From the NCBI GenBank assembly GCA_958430865.1, contig CAUDNR010000549.1, positions 1 to 28,466 on the forward strand: a stretch of DNA of 28,466 bases, read 5' to 3'. Under the pieces are notes generated by a model. It was not told where the DNA came from. It did not search any database and worked only from the letters and a program-made list of their open reading frames with translations. The position numbers were made by a program, and so were the translations under genes. This DNA is from Entrophospora sp. SA101 (lineage: Eukaryota; Glomeromycota; Glomeromycetes; Entrophosporales; Entrophosporaceae). This document shows positions 1 through 9,025 of this stretch, piece after piece. Numbering within the stretch: the stretch's first letter is position 1; each line of letters starts with the position of its first letter.

Positions 1-352
1 TTTTTGGCATTTTTGGACAGTTTTGGCATTTTTTGGCATTTTTGTCAGTTTTGACATTTTGGCATTTTTGGCATTTTTGGCATTTTTGGACAGTTTCGGC
101 ATTTTTTGGCATTTTTGTCAGTTTTGACATTTCGGCATTTTTGGCATTTTTGGCATTTTTGGCATTTTTGACATTTTTGGCATTTTTGGACAGTTTCGGC
201 ATTTTTTGGCATTTTTGTCAGTTTTGACATTTCGGCATTTTCGGCATTTTCGGCATTTTCGACATTTTCGGCATTTTCGACATTTTCGGCATTTTCGACA
301 TTTTCGGCATTTTCGACATTTTCGGCATTTCGACATTTCGGCATTTCGGCAC
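1..352. repeat. A/T-rich minisatellite with 10-bp core and higher-order units
   Basis: A tandem array of short units of the form GGCATTTTTG, drifting to CGGCATTTTC and CGACATTTTC towards its right end. A larger block (GGACAGTTT, GGCATTTTTTGGCATTTTTGTCAG, TTTTGACATT) recurs with GGACAG at 15, 88 and 188, so intervals are 73 and 100 bases. The left part uses GGCATTTTTGG units and the right part uses alternating CGGCATTTT and CGACATTTT units, as if two sub-arrays expanded separately. Open frames across it encode only monotonous Phe-Arg-His or Lys-Cys-Arg repeats and are not considered genes. The array is cut by the window edge. Confidence 0.93.
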
Positions 353-387
353 TATGTAGGAGGTTTTACCTTTCGGCATCAGGCTAA

Positions 388-522
388 GCGAATTTTGTCA
401 GGCAACCTTATGATGATGATGAAAGTAATTTAGAGGATGTTGATGATAGCGAAAATATTTCTTTAGATTCTTCTGTAGATACAATTTTAGATAATCTTTT
501 ATCATTGTTTAACACTTCATAA
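388..522 (+). pseudogene. C-terminal tail of a broken or unrecognised gene
   Basis: An open stretch of 44 codons ends in TAA at 520-522. It encodes a strongly acidic tail with Asp-Asp-Asp-Glu runs followed by a hydrophobic end (TILDNLLSLFNTS). Codon use is T/A-ending like the intact genes here and an AATAAA signal follows near 570, so it looks like a true 3' end. The frame is closed upstream by TAA at 385-387. A 3' splice AG at 387-388 could make it a last exon, but immediately upstream lies the minisatellite, so the rest of the gene is either absent or separated by the repeat. Similar acidic tails occur at the ends of many transposase-derived fungal proteins, but I do not recognise this one. 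Confidence 0.4.
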
Positions 523-1066
523 GTTTATTATTATTTCATTAAAAACATTCGTTGAATTTTACAAATACAAAATAAAATTTTAAACTTTAAATTTGTTAAT
601 GATCGTCATTTAAAATTGACCAATCACAGAGAAAGCCCGCTATGCTGATGATAATATATATAAATAAAGTTGTAACGTTTCGTTTTAATTTAACGCGTTA
701 CGCGAAATAAATTTTGTATTACTGTGCCACATTTCATATTCGCAATTAACAAAAAAGAACTGTTACACTTGGGCTGTTTCTATTGTCCATGCTTCATATT
801 ATTAATTACTACAATGCAGGTCATCTGTAATCAAATAGTAACAACTAGTCAGCTTCAAAATACTGAAACAAAAAATTTTTATACCATTTTTAAAAGGCTA
901 ACTGATAAGTTTTATTGTTCATGACTTAAGCTTCAAAACTTATTGGCTAATTTTTTTAAAACTAAAAATTGGCAGAACCTTAGCATTTGAAAGTTCCAAA
1001 TTTTGTTATATATACTTTTAAGAAGTAGATTTCGTGTAACAATTTTTTTTTTCATAGAATATTTTC
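523..1066. other. A+T-rich non-coding interval
   Basis: No convincing gene. It contains poly(A)-signal-like AATAAA motifs just after the preceding tail. A short stretch around 690-710 (TTTAACGCGTTACGCG) holds nested inverted CG-containing motifs that stand out in this A+T-rich DNA. The frame at 724-924 starts at GTG and shows no domain, so I leave it out. Confidence 0.6.
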
Positions 1067-1464
1067 TATAGTGGCAATCATCTAAAGACATCATCAAATG
1101 TTGCCAATCTTTAAGTGCTGATACTTTATTAAATATGGGCTATTTTACCAAAAACTCTCTATTTTTGCAATATTCTAGACATGAAAAATAATGTAATAGA
1201 AATTTTTTTTGAGTTATTTAATTAAAAAAAAAGTTATAATGGTTTAAAGTTGGGTAACTTTGCTATTTTATTTGAAATTTCGGCAACTATATATCTAAAC
1301 TGCAATTTACAGATTATTTACCAATTATTCACGTGACAAAGTCACAGATCTTTTACAAATTTGGATTTATTTTATATATTGGATTCTTTATAAAGCAAGA
1401 TCAGCATTAAAATTTTCGGCAAGTGGCGCAGCACGTAATGTCTTTAGATGATTCGCACCATATA
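1067..1464. mobile_element. TA-flanked inverted-repeat element (MITE-like, about 390 bp)
   Basis: The ends are imperfect inverted repeats. GTGGCAATCATCTAAAGACAT at 1071 matches the reverse complement of the sequence ending at 1458 (ATGTCTTTAGATGATTCGCAC), with 15 bases ATCATCTAAAGACAT perfect and weaker similarity continuing inward to TTGCC. TATA lies outside both ends (1067-1070, 1461-1464), consistent with a TA target duplication of Tc1/mariner type, although A+T-rich flanks make this weak. No coding capacity is seen inside. Confidence 0.65.
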
Positions 1465-1523
1465 TGACTTTTTATATTAATATGTGTGGTCAACTATGTT
1501 TGTGTTTATTGAAATTTGTAACA
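1465..1523. other. Short non-coding flank left of the inverted duplication
   Basis: Unique A+T-rich sequence between the TA-flanked element and the hAT MITE. It forms the ancestral outer flank of the left arm, because the MITE target duplication is intact across this boundary. Confidence 0.6.
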
Positions 1524-1531
1524 CCCCAACG

Positions 1532-1756
1532 CAGTGTTGTGCAATTGGAACATTGTAACACTATTGGAATGTTCCAATGTGGTTCCAATGTAGACCTTCA
1601 ATTGATATTGACCAATAAAAATTGTGTGGGTGTCACTGTAATTGAATTTCATTAGTTAACTCCATTGGAACCACATTTGGAACATTCCAATTCCAATTGG
1701 AATTTGTTTAAATGTTCCAATGAAATTTTATTGGAACCATAAATGGCACAACACTG
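1532..1756. mobile_element. hAT-type MITE with 8-bp target duplication (left copy)
   Basis: The terminal inverted repeats are CAGTGTTGTGC (1532-1542) and GCACAACACTG (1746-1756). The CAGTG start is typical of hAT elements. An 8-bp target duplication, CCCCAACG, lies at 1524-1531 and 1757-1764, which is the hAT length. The interior is a foldback rich in TTGGAAC and GTTCCAA motifs on both halves, with a loop around 1590-1660, and has no coding capacity. It is 225 bp long. The full target duplication shows that this copy sits at its original insertion site. Confidence 0.92.
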
Positions 1757-1764
1757 CCCCAACG

Positions 1765-1926
1765 AATGAGGCCGAAATCGATTTCCAAATTTGGTAAAAT
1801 CCCTAACTGTAATTAGGTATTTCATAAGCTTATACAATTCCTTCTTGCTCAGCAATTGGCCACACAAATGTGAAATAATTTGAAATGGTGCCAACTGATA
1901 TTTTTTTTATTGTTAAAGTTCAACTT

Positions 1927-1957
<31 letters not shown>

Positions 1958-2743
1958 CATCGTCTTTGTTGTTGTCATCGTCATTGTTATCTTCGTTGTC
2001 ATTGTGATTAAAATAATGGTGTAACAAATATTTTGGAATTTTTATAATATGACAATTGCAAGTATTTGAAGATAATCAGAACCAAGAAATCTTGTTGTTA
2101 AAACTTTCAAATTCCAAGCTATTGGCATTTAATTTGCATATATGTTTCCATAATATCTTGCGTATATACCGATCTTGCTTTGATTATGTTACCGAGTATT
2201 ATGAAGATCTCTGGAATCCATGTAATGAATGAGTTTGTATATTTGATCATTTATTTTATAAGATAAAGTGTATCGTTATTGGCTAGCCGCCCATAATGCT
2301 AGTGTCACGAGGGTAAATTTATTATTTGACATAATTAAATTGTGATGAAATAGAATTAATAATTGGCCAATCTTAATAATGATTTAACCATTTTTAATTA
2401 TTTGCAGTCAAGGAAAGGAATTATTATTATTTAAAAGTATTTCGAGTTAACTTTTATTAATTTATAAAGTATAATATTTAGTATTTTAAATTTCTTATAA
2501 AAAAAATTTTAAATCATAGAAATGAAATACATAGTAATAGTAATAATAAAAACATACAAATTTTTCCTTATATATTTTTCTTAATTTAAAAACTGTTCAC
2601 GAATAAACATAATTATGCTTAGAAACCCACCCCCAAAATGAATCGCGTAAATTCGAATAAAATAAAATAAAAAACAAAATGAAAAATAGAATTATTATTA
2701 CGGATAAATTTTTTTCGATTATTAATTTATTGAAATTTTTTTT
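1765..2743. other. Non-coding interval downstream of the left bZIP gene
   Basis: The interval holds a (TTG)n tract at about 1929-2000, which reads as Asn/Asp-rich on the other strand, and the 3' flank of the bZIP gene. The frame antisense to 1765-1890 (ending PHSLGQ at the MITE) starts at TTG and shows no domain, so I do not call it. The mirror interval is 25970-26948. Confidence 0.55.
1929..2000. repeat. TTG/TCG trinucleotide low-complexity tract (left copy)
   Basis: A run of eight TTG units is followed by interspersed TTGTCATCG-type triplets. The opposite strand reads as an Asn/Asp-rich tail ending in a TGA, but no longer frame leads into it, so I treat it as a microsatellite. The mirror copy is at 26713-26784. 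Confidence 0.8.
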
Positions 2744-3886
2744 TTAGAAAATGTTAGTTGTTGTCGTTGCCACACGACTATTACCAACACCATCGCTATT
2801 ATTATCATCAATATAATCATCATCAATCATTATATTTTTTGATAATTGATTATTTCTAGAGATTGAATCATTATCACTGCCAATGTTAATTGGACGATTA
2901 TTATGACTTGAACCATTTAATCGACTAGAATCAATATCAATAATTAAACCTCTCAATAGCTTAACTTCGCTCTCAAGTTCTTTAACTCTACACTCAAGAA
3001 ATTCAGCTTTCTCTGTCATCTCCCTAGCTATACGTTCTAATTCTTGTTCCTTCATTCTCCTTTTATTACGAAATTTTGCCGATGCTAATGTGTTACGTCG
3101 ACGTTTTTCATCGTCAGTTGGGTTAGTTACTTTCGGTAAATAGCTTGGATCATCACAATTATGATTTGGATATTGATACGGACTTGGTGGAGTTATCGTT
3201 GTTGTCGTTGCAGAAGTAGAAACTGAAGAAGTTGAAGAAGATCGTGTCGTTCTTGTTCTTGTTCTTGTTCTTGTTCTTGACGAAGATGGTGATGGCGATA
3301 ATGGTGTCAATGACGATGAACTTGAGCTTGTTTCTGATAAATCTGATGATGTTGCAGTAGACATAGTTGCGGTAGTTGCGGGCGAGACAATTGTGGTAGG
3401 AGATATTAATGGTGTTGTTATAGGAATTTTCTGAGCTATGGAGGGAGATAAAATGCACTCTGGTGTTAACAAGTAATTATTCTGAATTAAGGGACGTGAT
3501 GGTGTTTCTGCAACCATCACATTGGGAAAATAATTCATTGCGGATGCAGTTGTGGTGATAGAGGCAGGAGATGTTTGTTGTTGTAGTACTAGATAAGCAT
3601 TATTTAACAATTGTTGATATTGATACTGAGATGGTATTAAAACATTATTATTGTTGTCGTTGTCGTCATTGTATTCCCCAAGAAATTTGTCAACAATATT
3701 TAAATTTGGCGGCATTTTTTGCAACTTTTCATTAACATTGACATCGGCATTAACATTAATATAATCATCGTCAACAATAGCATTAACATTAAGATTGTCA
3801 TTAGCATCGGCATCGTTAACGAAAATAATGTCATCATAAATCTCGGTGCTTTCACCAGTAATAGTAGTTGTGTCATTTAATGTCAT
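2744..3886 (-). CDS. bZIP transcription factor, Cys3/Met4-like (left copy)
   Basis: An uninterrupted 380-codon gene from ATG (3884-3886) to TAA. Residues 1-110 are acidic and Asn/Asp-rich. Residues 110-250 are Ser/Thr/Pro-rich low complexity, including an Arg-Thr repeat. Residues 258-315 form a bZIP domain. Its basic region KRRRNTLASAKFRNKRR has the invariant Asn265 and, nine positions on, Arg273, and the NT-x-ASA-[RK]-F-R signature resembles fungal sulphur regulators of the Cys3/MetR type. Zipper positions L283, M290, L297, L304 and L311 keep exact seven-residue spacing. The C-terminus is acidic and Asn-rich. The family acts in the nucleus as DNA-binding dimers, so the disordered parts are probably activation regions (inference). 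AATAAA lies about 14 bases past the stop. An identical protein is encoded at 24827-25969. Sulphur control is suggested only by the signature. Confidence 0.93.
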   Translation of the reverse strand: MTLNDTTTITGESTEIYDDIIFVNDADANDNLNVNAIVDDDYINVNADVNVNEKLQKMPPNLNIVDKFLGEYNDDNDNNNNVLIPSQYQYQQLLNNAYLVLQQQTSPASITTTASAMNYFPNVMVAETPSRPLIQNNYLLTPECILSPSIAQKIPITTPLISPTTIVSPATTATMSTATSSDLSETSSSSSSLTPLSPSPSSSRTRTRTRTRTTRSSSTSSVSTSATTTTITPPSPYQYPNHNCDDPSYLPKVTNPTDDEKRRRNTLASAKFRNKRRMKEQELERIAREMTEKAEFLECRVKELESEVKLLRGLIIDIDSSRLNGSSHNNRPINIGSDNDSISRNNQLSKNIMIDDDYIDDNNSDGVGNSRVATTTTNIF

Positions 3887-4075
3887 ATTTGCGAGCTTAT
3901 ATTATGATATGTACATGTATAGGTATTTATTTACAATCGCAGAAAATTTTTCTTTTATATTTTCAAAACAATTTAACAAAAAAAATTTCTCTTTTTATAT
4001 TTAATTTTTTTTTTTTCATAATTATATTTATTTATCTCATCACATAACTATCTCTAAAATTGTGCAATTTAATGA

Positions 4076-4096
4076 CGGATCATATATGTAGATCCG
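4076..4096. promoter_or_regulatory. 21-bp interrupted palindrome upstream of bZIP (left copy)
   Basis: CGGATC and GATCCG face each other around a 9-base A+T spacer, 190 bases before the bZIP start codon. Its CGG...CCG ends resemble the half-sites of fungal Zn2Cys6 regulators, although the N15 gap differs from the well-known N11 of Gal4. Function is a guess from position and symmetry. The mirror copy is at 24617-24637. Confidence 0.35.
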
Positions 4097-4623
4097 AGGC
4101 AAAATGTGTATTTATTCCTCTTCTAAAAAAATGAACTTCATCTCTGGATTTGAAGTATGCCGGGGTTTATAAGATGTGTGTGGTTTTATTGAATATTCTA
4201 TCGAGATTCTTTAAATAGTTAATGTTAGGATACCTTCTCGGAAAAGAGTAAACTTATATTTTAGGTAACATTTATCAAATTCTAATTCATTAAATCGGAA
4301 ATGGAAACCAAATATGGACTCTCATTGTTAATATTAATTAGGAGTATGATATATACAAAAGTGAGAGGAGACACTGATTGTTTTTACTCACCTCAAAAAC
4401 TTTTCTGTTTGGGGCATATGACATTAATTAAAATTTATTGCTGGTTAAACCCAATATAATATTATCTTCCACAAGATGGATGATATCATTTGGAGTTAAA
4501 TGTCGAAATATATTATTTCTTATAAGATTTAATGATGAAACCCTTTGCTGGATGTCCTTATGCATTATTAAAAATCTCATATGACATTGATAAAATCTCT
4601 TACATTTTTTGCATATATCGTAT

Positions 4624-4670
4624 TCTCTCGAATATAAGCACTATGTTGGGCGGTGCTTATACTCGAGAGA
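4624..4670. repeat. Perfect-but-one 18-bp hairpin (left copy)
   Basis: TCTCTCGAATATAAGCAC at 4624-4641 pairs with GTGCTTATACTCGAGAGA at 4653-4670 around an 11-base loop, with one mismatch. It could be a tiny foldback element or form RNA structure. No transcript evidence is visible. The mirror is at 24043-24089. Confidence 0.75.
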
Positions 4671-5220
4671 TTTTTGTGTTACTCATTTCAATTTTTTCCC
4701 CACAAAAGTTAATCGCCCCATCATACTCTCTGTCTCCAAGTTTTCCAATATGCAAACAACATGGTTAATTTTAACTGGCGTCATTTTACTATTGATCTCT
4801 TGTTGGCAGAAAGAAAAGGAATAACTTGAATCACAAGAATTATAAGATGATGATGGTTCTAGAAAAGAGTAGTCAAAATAAAAAACTTTCTTGCCTTTTG
4901 TTTATTATGCAAAATAAGAAAATCAATATTTTTCTATTTTTTTTTTTTTTTTTTGCAAATTATAAGTGTTGCTTAATGTTTGAGTGATTATATTTAAGAG
5001 AATCTATAATATTTTATTTAGTATTTCGTGTGCTATAACAAAATAATTCAAAGGAATAGTTCAAGCTCTCGACAATGAGTTAAGAATAACCCTAAATTTT
5101 AAATCTTAAATAATCTTAATAAACAAGCTTGTCAACATTGTATGTTCTGAATTTCGAAGGTTGTCCGAAGAGTTATCTTTTGGCAGAGCAAAAAATGATT
5201 AGGGTGCCATACTTGTAAAA

Positions 5221-5259
5221 ATGCAATTTAATTGCATGATAAATTCACGACTGACGTCA
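5221..5259. promoter_or_regulatory. 17-bp palindrome next to a TGACGTCA bZIP/CRE site (left copy)
   Basis: ATGCAATTTAATTGCAT at 5221-5237 is a perfect palindrome with a single central base. Fifteen bases on, TGACGTCA at 5252-5259 is a perfect CRE, the classical site of many bZIP dimers. It lies about 1.37 kb upstream of the bZIP start, so autoregulation is conceivable but distance weakens the case. The mirror is at 23454-23492. Confidence 0.3.
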
Positions 5260-5463
5260 AATCGATACTGTGATATTTGGTAAATGGTATATATCTTTTT
5301 TACTTTTGTTTTTAAGATCGAAATTAAAATATTAAATTTTGTCGCTATCTTTTTTTCTATAAATAATTGTTCTTACAAACAGCAGCATTAGCAAGTATGG
5401 TGGAAATTCATCGTTATTTTTGCGTTTGAACACCAATTAAATCTGCAAAACTACTGAGTATAT

Positions 5464-5608
5464 AGACATTCAGTACTGTACTCTTTTGCACTCCTTTACT
5501 GTATGGTCAACAAAAATATAAATTTTTTTAAAAAAGTCATACACCAACATACAGTACACAGCAGATCATACAGTACAGGAATGCAAAAGAGTACAATACT
5601 TAATGTCT
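5464..5608. mobile_element. 145-bp inverted-repeat element (left copy)
   Basis: Roughly 45-bp arms beginning AGACATTCAGTACTGTACTC and ending in its near reverse complement at 5608 flank a spacer of about 55 bases. About six mismatches separate the arms. No clear target duplication is seen. It is probably a MITE or foldback element. The mirror copy is at 23105-23249. Confidence 0.7.
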
Positions 5609-6304
5609 GCTGACTGAAATCTACTATGTGATAAAAGTTCCTTCGTTGTAAAATATCTACTTTCTATTTTTAGAGTGGTATGTGCTGCAGATTTTTAACA
5701 CTTCTGAAGGAAATTCTACCATATCAGGCAGGACTTATCATTATAAATTGTTCCAGCTTTATTTTACACAATGACTTATGTTTTATCTCTAGCATTTTGA
5801 TCAAAATAATAGCTCTATATAATTTGAAATGCCCGAAGCCTTTTATCTATTATTGTATTACCAAGGCAATTGGATCAATCCATGCTCCAAAAGAAATAGC
5901 ATGACGTGATTTTTTTTTTTGAAAAAGCTTGACCCTTTCAATCTTCTTAAATATCTAAAATACGCAAAACATCTTTTCTTGATCGAATATTTATTGCGCT
6001 TTTAATATTTTTCAGATAATTAAAACACTTGTTGGCAAATGAATTATAAGGACCTACATATTTTGCGAACCTTTGTTTCTCGATTTTAATGTTATGTATA
6101 GTAGTGAGTGATATCAGCCGTTAAAAACCTTGACTGGGTAGACCGATAAACTCATAGCCGGCTAAGGACTTATATATAAATTTTTTATTTTGGATACATA
6201 TTTATATAAATAACAAAAAAAATCAAATTCAAATAAGAAAAATAAGAATCATTCAAGAAATTTGAATTTTCCTTTAAAAAAATAATATTATGAATATTAT
6301 TTTG

Positions 6305-6406
6305 CTAATTCTGTATTTTTCTTTGCAAGTAAATTTCAGCTGATAAAAACAACCTCTCGGATAGCACTGAGCTCGCCGGTATTTCTAAGTGAATTCTTGC
6401 TTGTAC
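6305..6406 (-). pseudogene. Remnant of a hAT transposase C-terminus (left copy)
   Basis: The last 33 codons of an open frame ending at 6305 include IPASSVLSERLFLSAE, matching the style of the hAT C-terminal dimerisation region (IPAxSxxSERLFSxA). The rest of the transposase is not recognisable: upstream codons in the same frame are unlike hAT and include a small hairpin at 6407-6433 (GGTAAAACCA/TGGTTTTACC). I infer a dead fragment a little over 100 bases long. The identical mirror copy is at 22307-22408, plus strand. Confidence 0.65.
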
Positions 6407-6511
6407 GGTAAAACCAACTTTTTTGGTTTTACCAAACAATTGGATAAAAATTTTTGTAACGTTAAATAAAAATCTTTTCTCTGATTTTATTTTGTAATGC
6501 ACATTAAGCAA

Positions 6512-7707
6512 TTGAAAAGGTTAGCTAATAAAATTGTCAATTGTTTGATATCAAAAAGGTTTATTTATCTTTTGTTTAATTATCATCAAAAAACAATGAT
6601 AAAGTTGACTTCTGAGAAGTTCCAGAAAAATTTTTTACAGAAAATTAGCCGGCCAAGTCATTTTAAAATTCTTTGGCAGGCTGATATCACCAATGTATAG
6701 ATCACCCTCCTTTATTACGATAGGTTGTACTATCAATTGTCATAATTGTATTAAAAAAAGGTGAACATACAATCATTTTGAAAGTTTTACAATCGGTTAT
6801 GTTGAAAACCCGTCTTTCTCGACTTTCTCTAAAAGATTTCGTGGAAGGTGCATTTCACAAGTCATAAAATTAATCTAATAGGATTTAGGCACAAATCATC
6901 AAAACGGAAAGAAAAAGATGTGACTATTCTTATGCAGAATAACATTAAAATTGTTTAATTAAAAACCATCCTCAAATTAAATATTTATAATAAAGGTTAC
7001 AACTTTGAAATTTGGAATTTATGACGCTATATAAAAAAGATAAAAAACGAACGTTCTAAACTTTGCCCAAGTTAAAATTCTCACACACATCCTGCGATTT
7101 TTAAATTGCTTTGATTATTTTATAATGATTTTCCAAGTTTATTCTCGAAATTAGTATAAAAAATAAATTAAAGATGAACATGGCCAAGCGGTTATCTGTT
7201 TTTCCTACGGATTCCATAAGGATTAATAGATCATCAGCAGCAAAACTAATTTCAAAGCAACAAGAATAGTGATAGCAATAAATCAAATATTTTTTTTCTT
7301 TCCATATTTTGTTGCAAATATTTACTTGCTTAACTCGTCAAAATTTTTAAACGCATATCTGGTACAGTATATCAAAATAATTCTAAATTTATATTAGAAT
7401 GAATTTTAAAAGCCATCGACTTTTTTTATCCTGTCAAAATTTAACAATCAAAGTTGCGATATAAAAATTTTCTACTATTGCTCCCACATAAATTTTCATA
7501 GAATATTGTCAAATAAATACATTTTGAAGGAAATGCAATAAAGCTCTATAAAAAAATTCTGTGCAGAAATCATATATAAAAAAAAATACAGAAAGCATAC
7601 TAATTCTGAATAGCGCGGGAAAATGTATTCCATATTTTTTCTATAGTTAACGCATCACTTCTTGAAAATATACTGAATGCAAAGTAATTTTGTAAATAAA
7701 CCTACAA
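6512..7707. other. Left-arm interval without supported genes
   Basis: A+T-rich DNA with only short frames (6497-6700 plus, 7101-7286 minus) lacking motifs. Near 7184-7200 the sequence TGGCCAAGCGGTTA resembles a tRNA A box, but there is no matching B box or cloverleaf. The mirror interval is 21006-22201. Confidence 0.5.
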
Positions 7708-8039
7708 TTAATCATCTGGTTCCAAACTATCTAAATCAATTGTTTCATTATTAAAATATATTCAATATCTGTGTATAAGTTTCTGTTTGATAGATGAAGT
7801 ATTTATAGTATAACTAGGCATAAATTGATCGTTGGATCTCTGCAAATCTCTTGATGGTGATACTTTTAATCGGTTAACCATGTAAAATAATTCCTTAATC
7901 TTTGGTTCATTATTGTTTTTTAATACTCCCACATCCTCCCAATAATCAAATGGAGATGGAGGTTATATTGCACTGGATGTTGTTTATCCAAGTCATGTAC
8001 CGTATCCTGGAGATCTTCTAAGTGATAAATGTGTACTTT
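7708..8039 (-). pseudogene. Decayed coding fragment, family not recognised (left copy)
   Basis: Two overlapping frames look like one former coding region. The upstream 40-codon part reads HLEDLQDTVHDLDKQHPVQY, and after a frame shift an 85-codon part reads DYWEDVGVLKNNNEPKIKEL and ends LDSLEPDD before TAA. An internal TGA interrupts the second part 18 codons before its end. Codon composition and the acidic tail resemble real genes, but I know no family for it. The mirror copy is at 20674-21005, plus strand. Confidence 0.5.
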
Positions 8040-8780
8040 ATTGATTACACTATCAATAGGGTTTATTCAAGAAATTTCCATGAATGGACAGTATGCAAAG
8101 TAGCTGTGTATCAAACTGTAGATTTTTTAAAGAACTAATACTGCTTCAGAACAGGAAATTCAATGTCATGAGGTGAAGTTAAAATTCTTGAGATAAATTT
8201 GTAATCTTATTTCTTGTGATGCTTTAAAATATAAATGATGGTGGAGTTTTGAAATTCTACTAGATGTGATATCTATTTGGGATCCGACAATTACAATTAC
8301 TTTACCAATGAGTTAAAGGATTAACAAGAATCCATTCAGTTGCCATAAGGTATAATTGGTTTGCTTTCAGATAAAGATAGAGCTCAGAATATTTTTTTCT
8401 AGTATTGAAATTATAATTACTATATCAAATTTTTTTAATAAAAATATATGAATATAAAATAAAGACTTTCTCCATTGAGTCATTTTAAAACACCGCTGTT
8501 TGTTATCTGTAAAAATTTTGATGTCTATGTTATGTTGCATGAAATTCAAATTAGCCCAAATTTATAATTACAATTTCAAATTCACATGATTAATCTAACT
8601 CGCAACAATATATATAAGATATTGGGCGTGCGATGGACAATTTCAGTGACACCCAAGATGTCATGATATTGGTTGCTGTGCGCCCAATATCTTCTACGTA
8701 AATTAGTTTTAAATTCCATGAAACAAAAAATTATTTGAAAATATTATCATTTAAATAAACATATTCCAACAATTTTAATA
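8040..8780. other. Left-arm interval upstream of the 5S gene
   Basis: Mostly non-coding. It contains a foldback motif at about 8538-8588 (ATGAAATTCAAATT with its inverted partner AATTTCAAATTCACATG) and a 78-bp foldback at 8616-8693. The minus frame at 8367-8549 has no features. The mirror is at 19933-20673. Confidence 0.5.
8616..8693. mobile_element. 78-bp foldback element next to 5S rRNA (left copy)
   Basis: Perfect 13-bp inverted ends AAGATATTGGGCG and CGCCCAATATCTT, with a second small hairpin TGACA/TGTCA inside at about 8647-8663. It has the form of a very small MITE. The mirror copy is at 20020-20097. Confidence 0.65.
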
Positions 8781-8897
8781 GCTACGGCCATACATAGTGA
8801 AAACCACCGGAACCCGTCCGATCTCCGAAGTTAAACCACTAATGGCCCAGTCAGTACTATGGTTGGGGACAACATGGGAATACTGGGTGTCGTAGCT
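8781..8897 (+). rRNA. 5S ribosomal RNA (left copy)
   Basis: A full-length 117-base 5S rRNA. The ends GCTACG and CGTAGC form helix I. The conserved CCGATCTCCGAAGTTAA segment and the GGGAATACTGGGTG 3' part are present, including the internal control region used by TFIIIA and RNA polymerase III. A nine-T run starting at its last base is a pol III terminator. No other rDNA is nearby, in line with dispersed 5S genes in fungi. It points towards the spacer, opposite in direction to the bZIP gene. An identical inverted copy is at 19816-19932. Confidence 0.95.
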
Positions 8898-8905
8898 TTT
8901 TTTTT
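8897..8905 (+). terminator. RNA polymerase III oligo-T terminator
   Basis: Nine consecutive T residues at the 3' end of the 5S gene. Confidence 0.85.
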
Positions 8906-8959
8906 ATTAATTTTATAAATAAAAAATAGTTAATATTAATGATTTTCTGTGGTGATGTT

Positions 8960-9025
8960 GTATGTGAAATTGAAATATTATGGAGTGAAGTGAAATTCTG
9001 ATTGGCTAATTTGAATTTCACATAC
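8960..9025. repeat. 66-bp foldback 3' of 5S rRNA (left copy)
   Basis: GTATGTGAAATTGAAAT at 8960 faces ATTTGAATTTCACATAC ending at 9025. The same GTGAAATTCAAATTAGCC motif, inverted, occurs at about 8538-8588 on the other side of the 5S gene, so the two are related foldbacks flanking it. The mirror is at 19688-19753. Confidence 0.6.

Larger units (their letters stand above)
3887..6304. other. Upstream region of left bZIP with hairpins and palindromes
   Basis: The 2.4 kb upstream of the bZIP start contains no gene I can support. It holds a CGG-N15-CCG palindrome (4076-4096), a strong hairpin (4624-4670), an 18-T run, a TGACGTCA site (5252-5259) and an inverted-repeat element (5464-5608). Frames at 4532-4824 read through the hairpin and have no recognisable domain. 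A 74-codon ATG frame at 5680-5904 is hydrophobic and unsupported. Confidence 0.5.

Noticed and set aside
1..352. CRISPR-like array
   Set aside because: There are no unique spacers between repeats. Units are contiguous 10-bp words in a eukaryotic context.
33..433. Four overlapping frames on both strands across the minisatellite
   Set aside because: They encode only the repeat translated (Phe-Arg-His, Lys-Cys-Arg), stay open because of the repeat unit, and lack any domain.
724..924. 66-residue plus frame
   Set aside because: GTG start in a eukaryotic context, no domain, A+T-rich background.
3159..3458. 99-residue frame overlapping the bZIP gene in another frame
   Set aside because: Shadow of the Ser/Thr-rich part of the bZIP gene; low complexity only. 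The same holds for 25255-25554.
4532..4824. Two short plus frames, mirrored at 23889-24181
   Set aside because: They overlap each other and read through the 18-bp hairpin, with no domain and no coding-type composition.
5680..5904. 74-residue ATG frame, mirrored at 22809-23033
   Set aside because: Hydrophobic and Cys-containing but without motif, splice or promoter support. It could be reconsidered with transcripts.
7180..7260. tRNA-like A box (TGGCCAAGCGGTTA)
   Set aside because: No B box (GGTTCGAATCC) follows at tRNA distance and no cloverleaf can be folded by eye.
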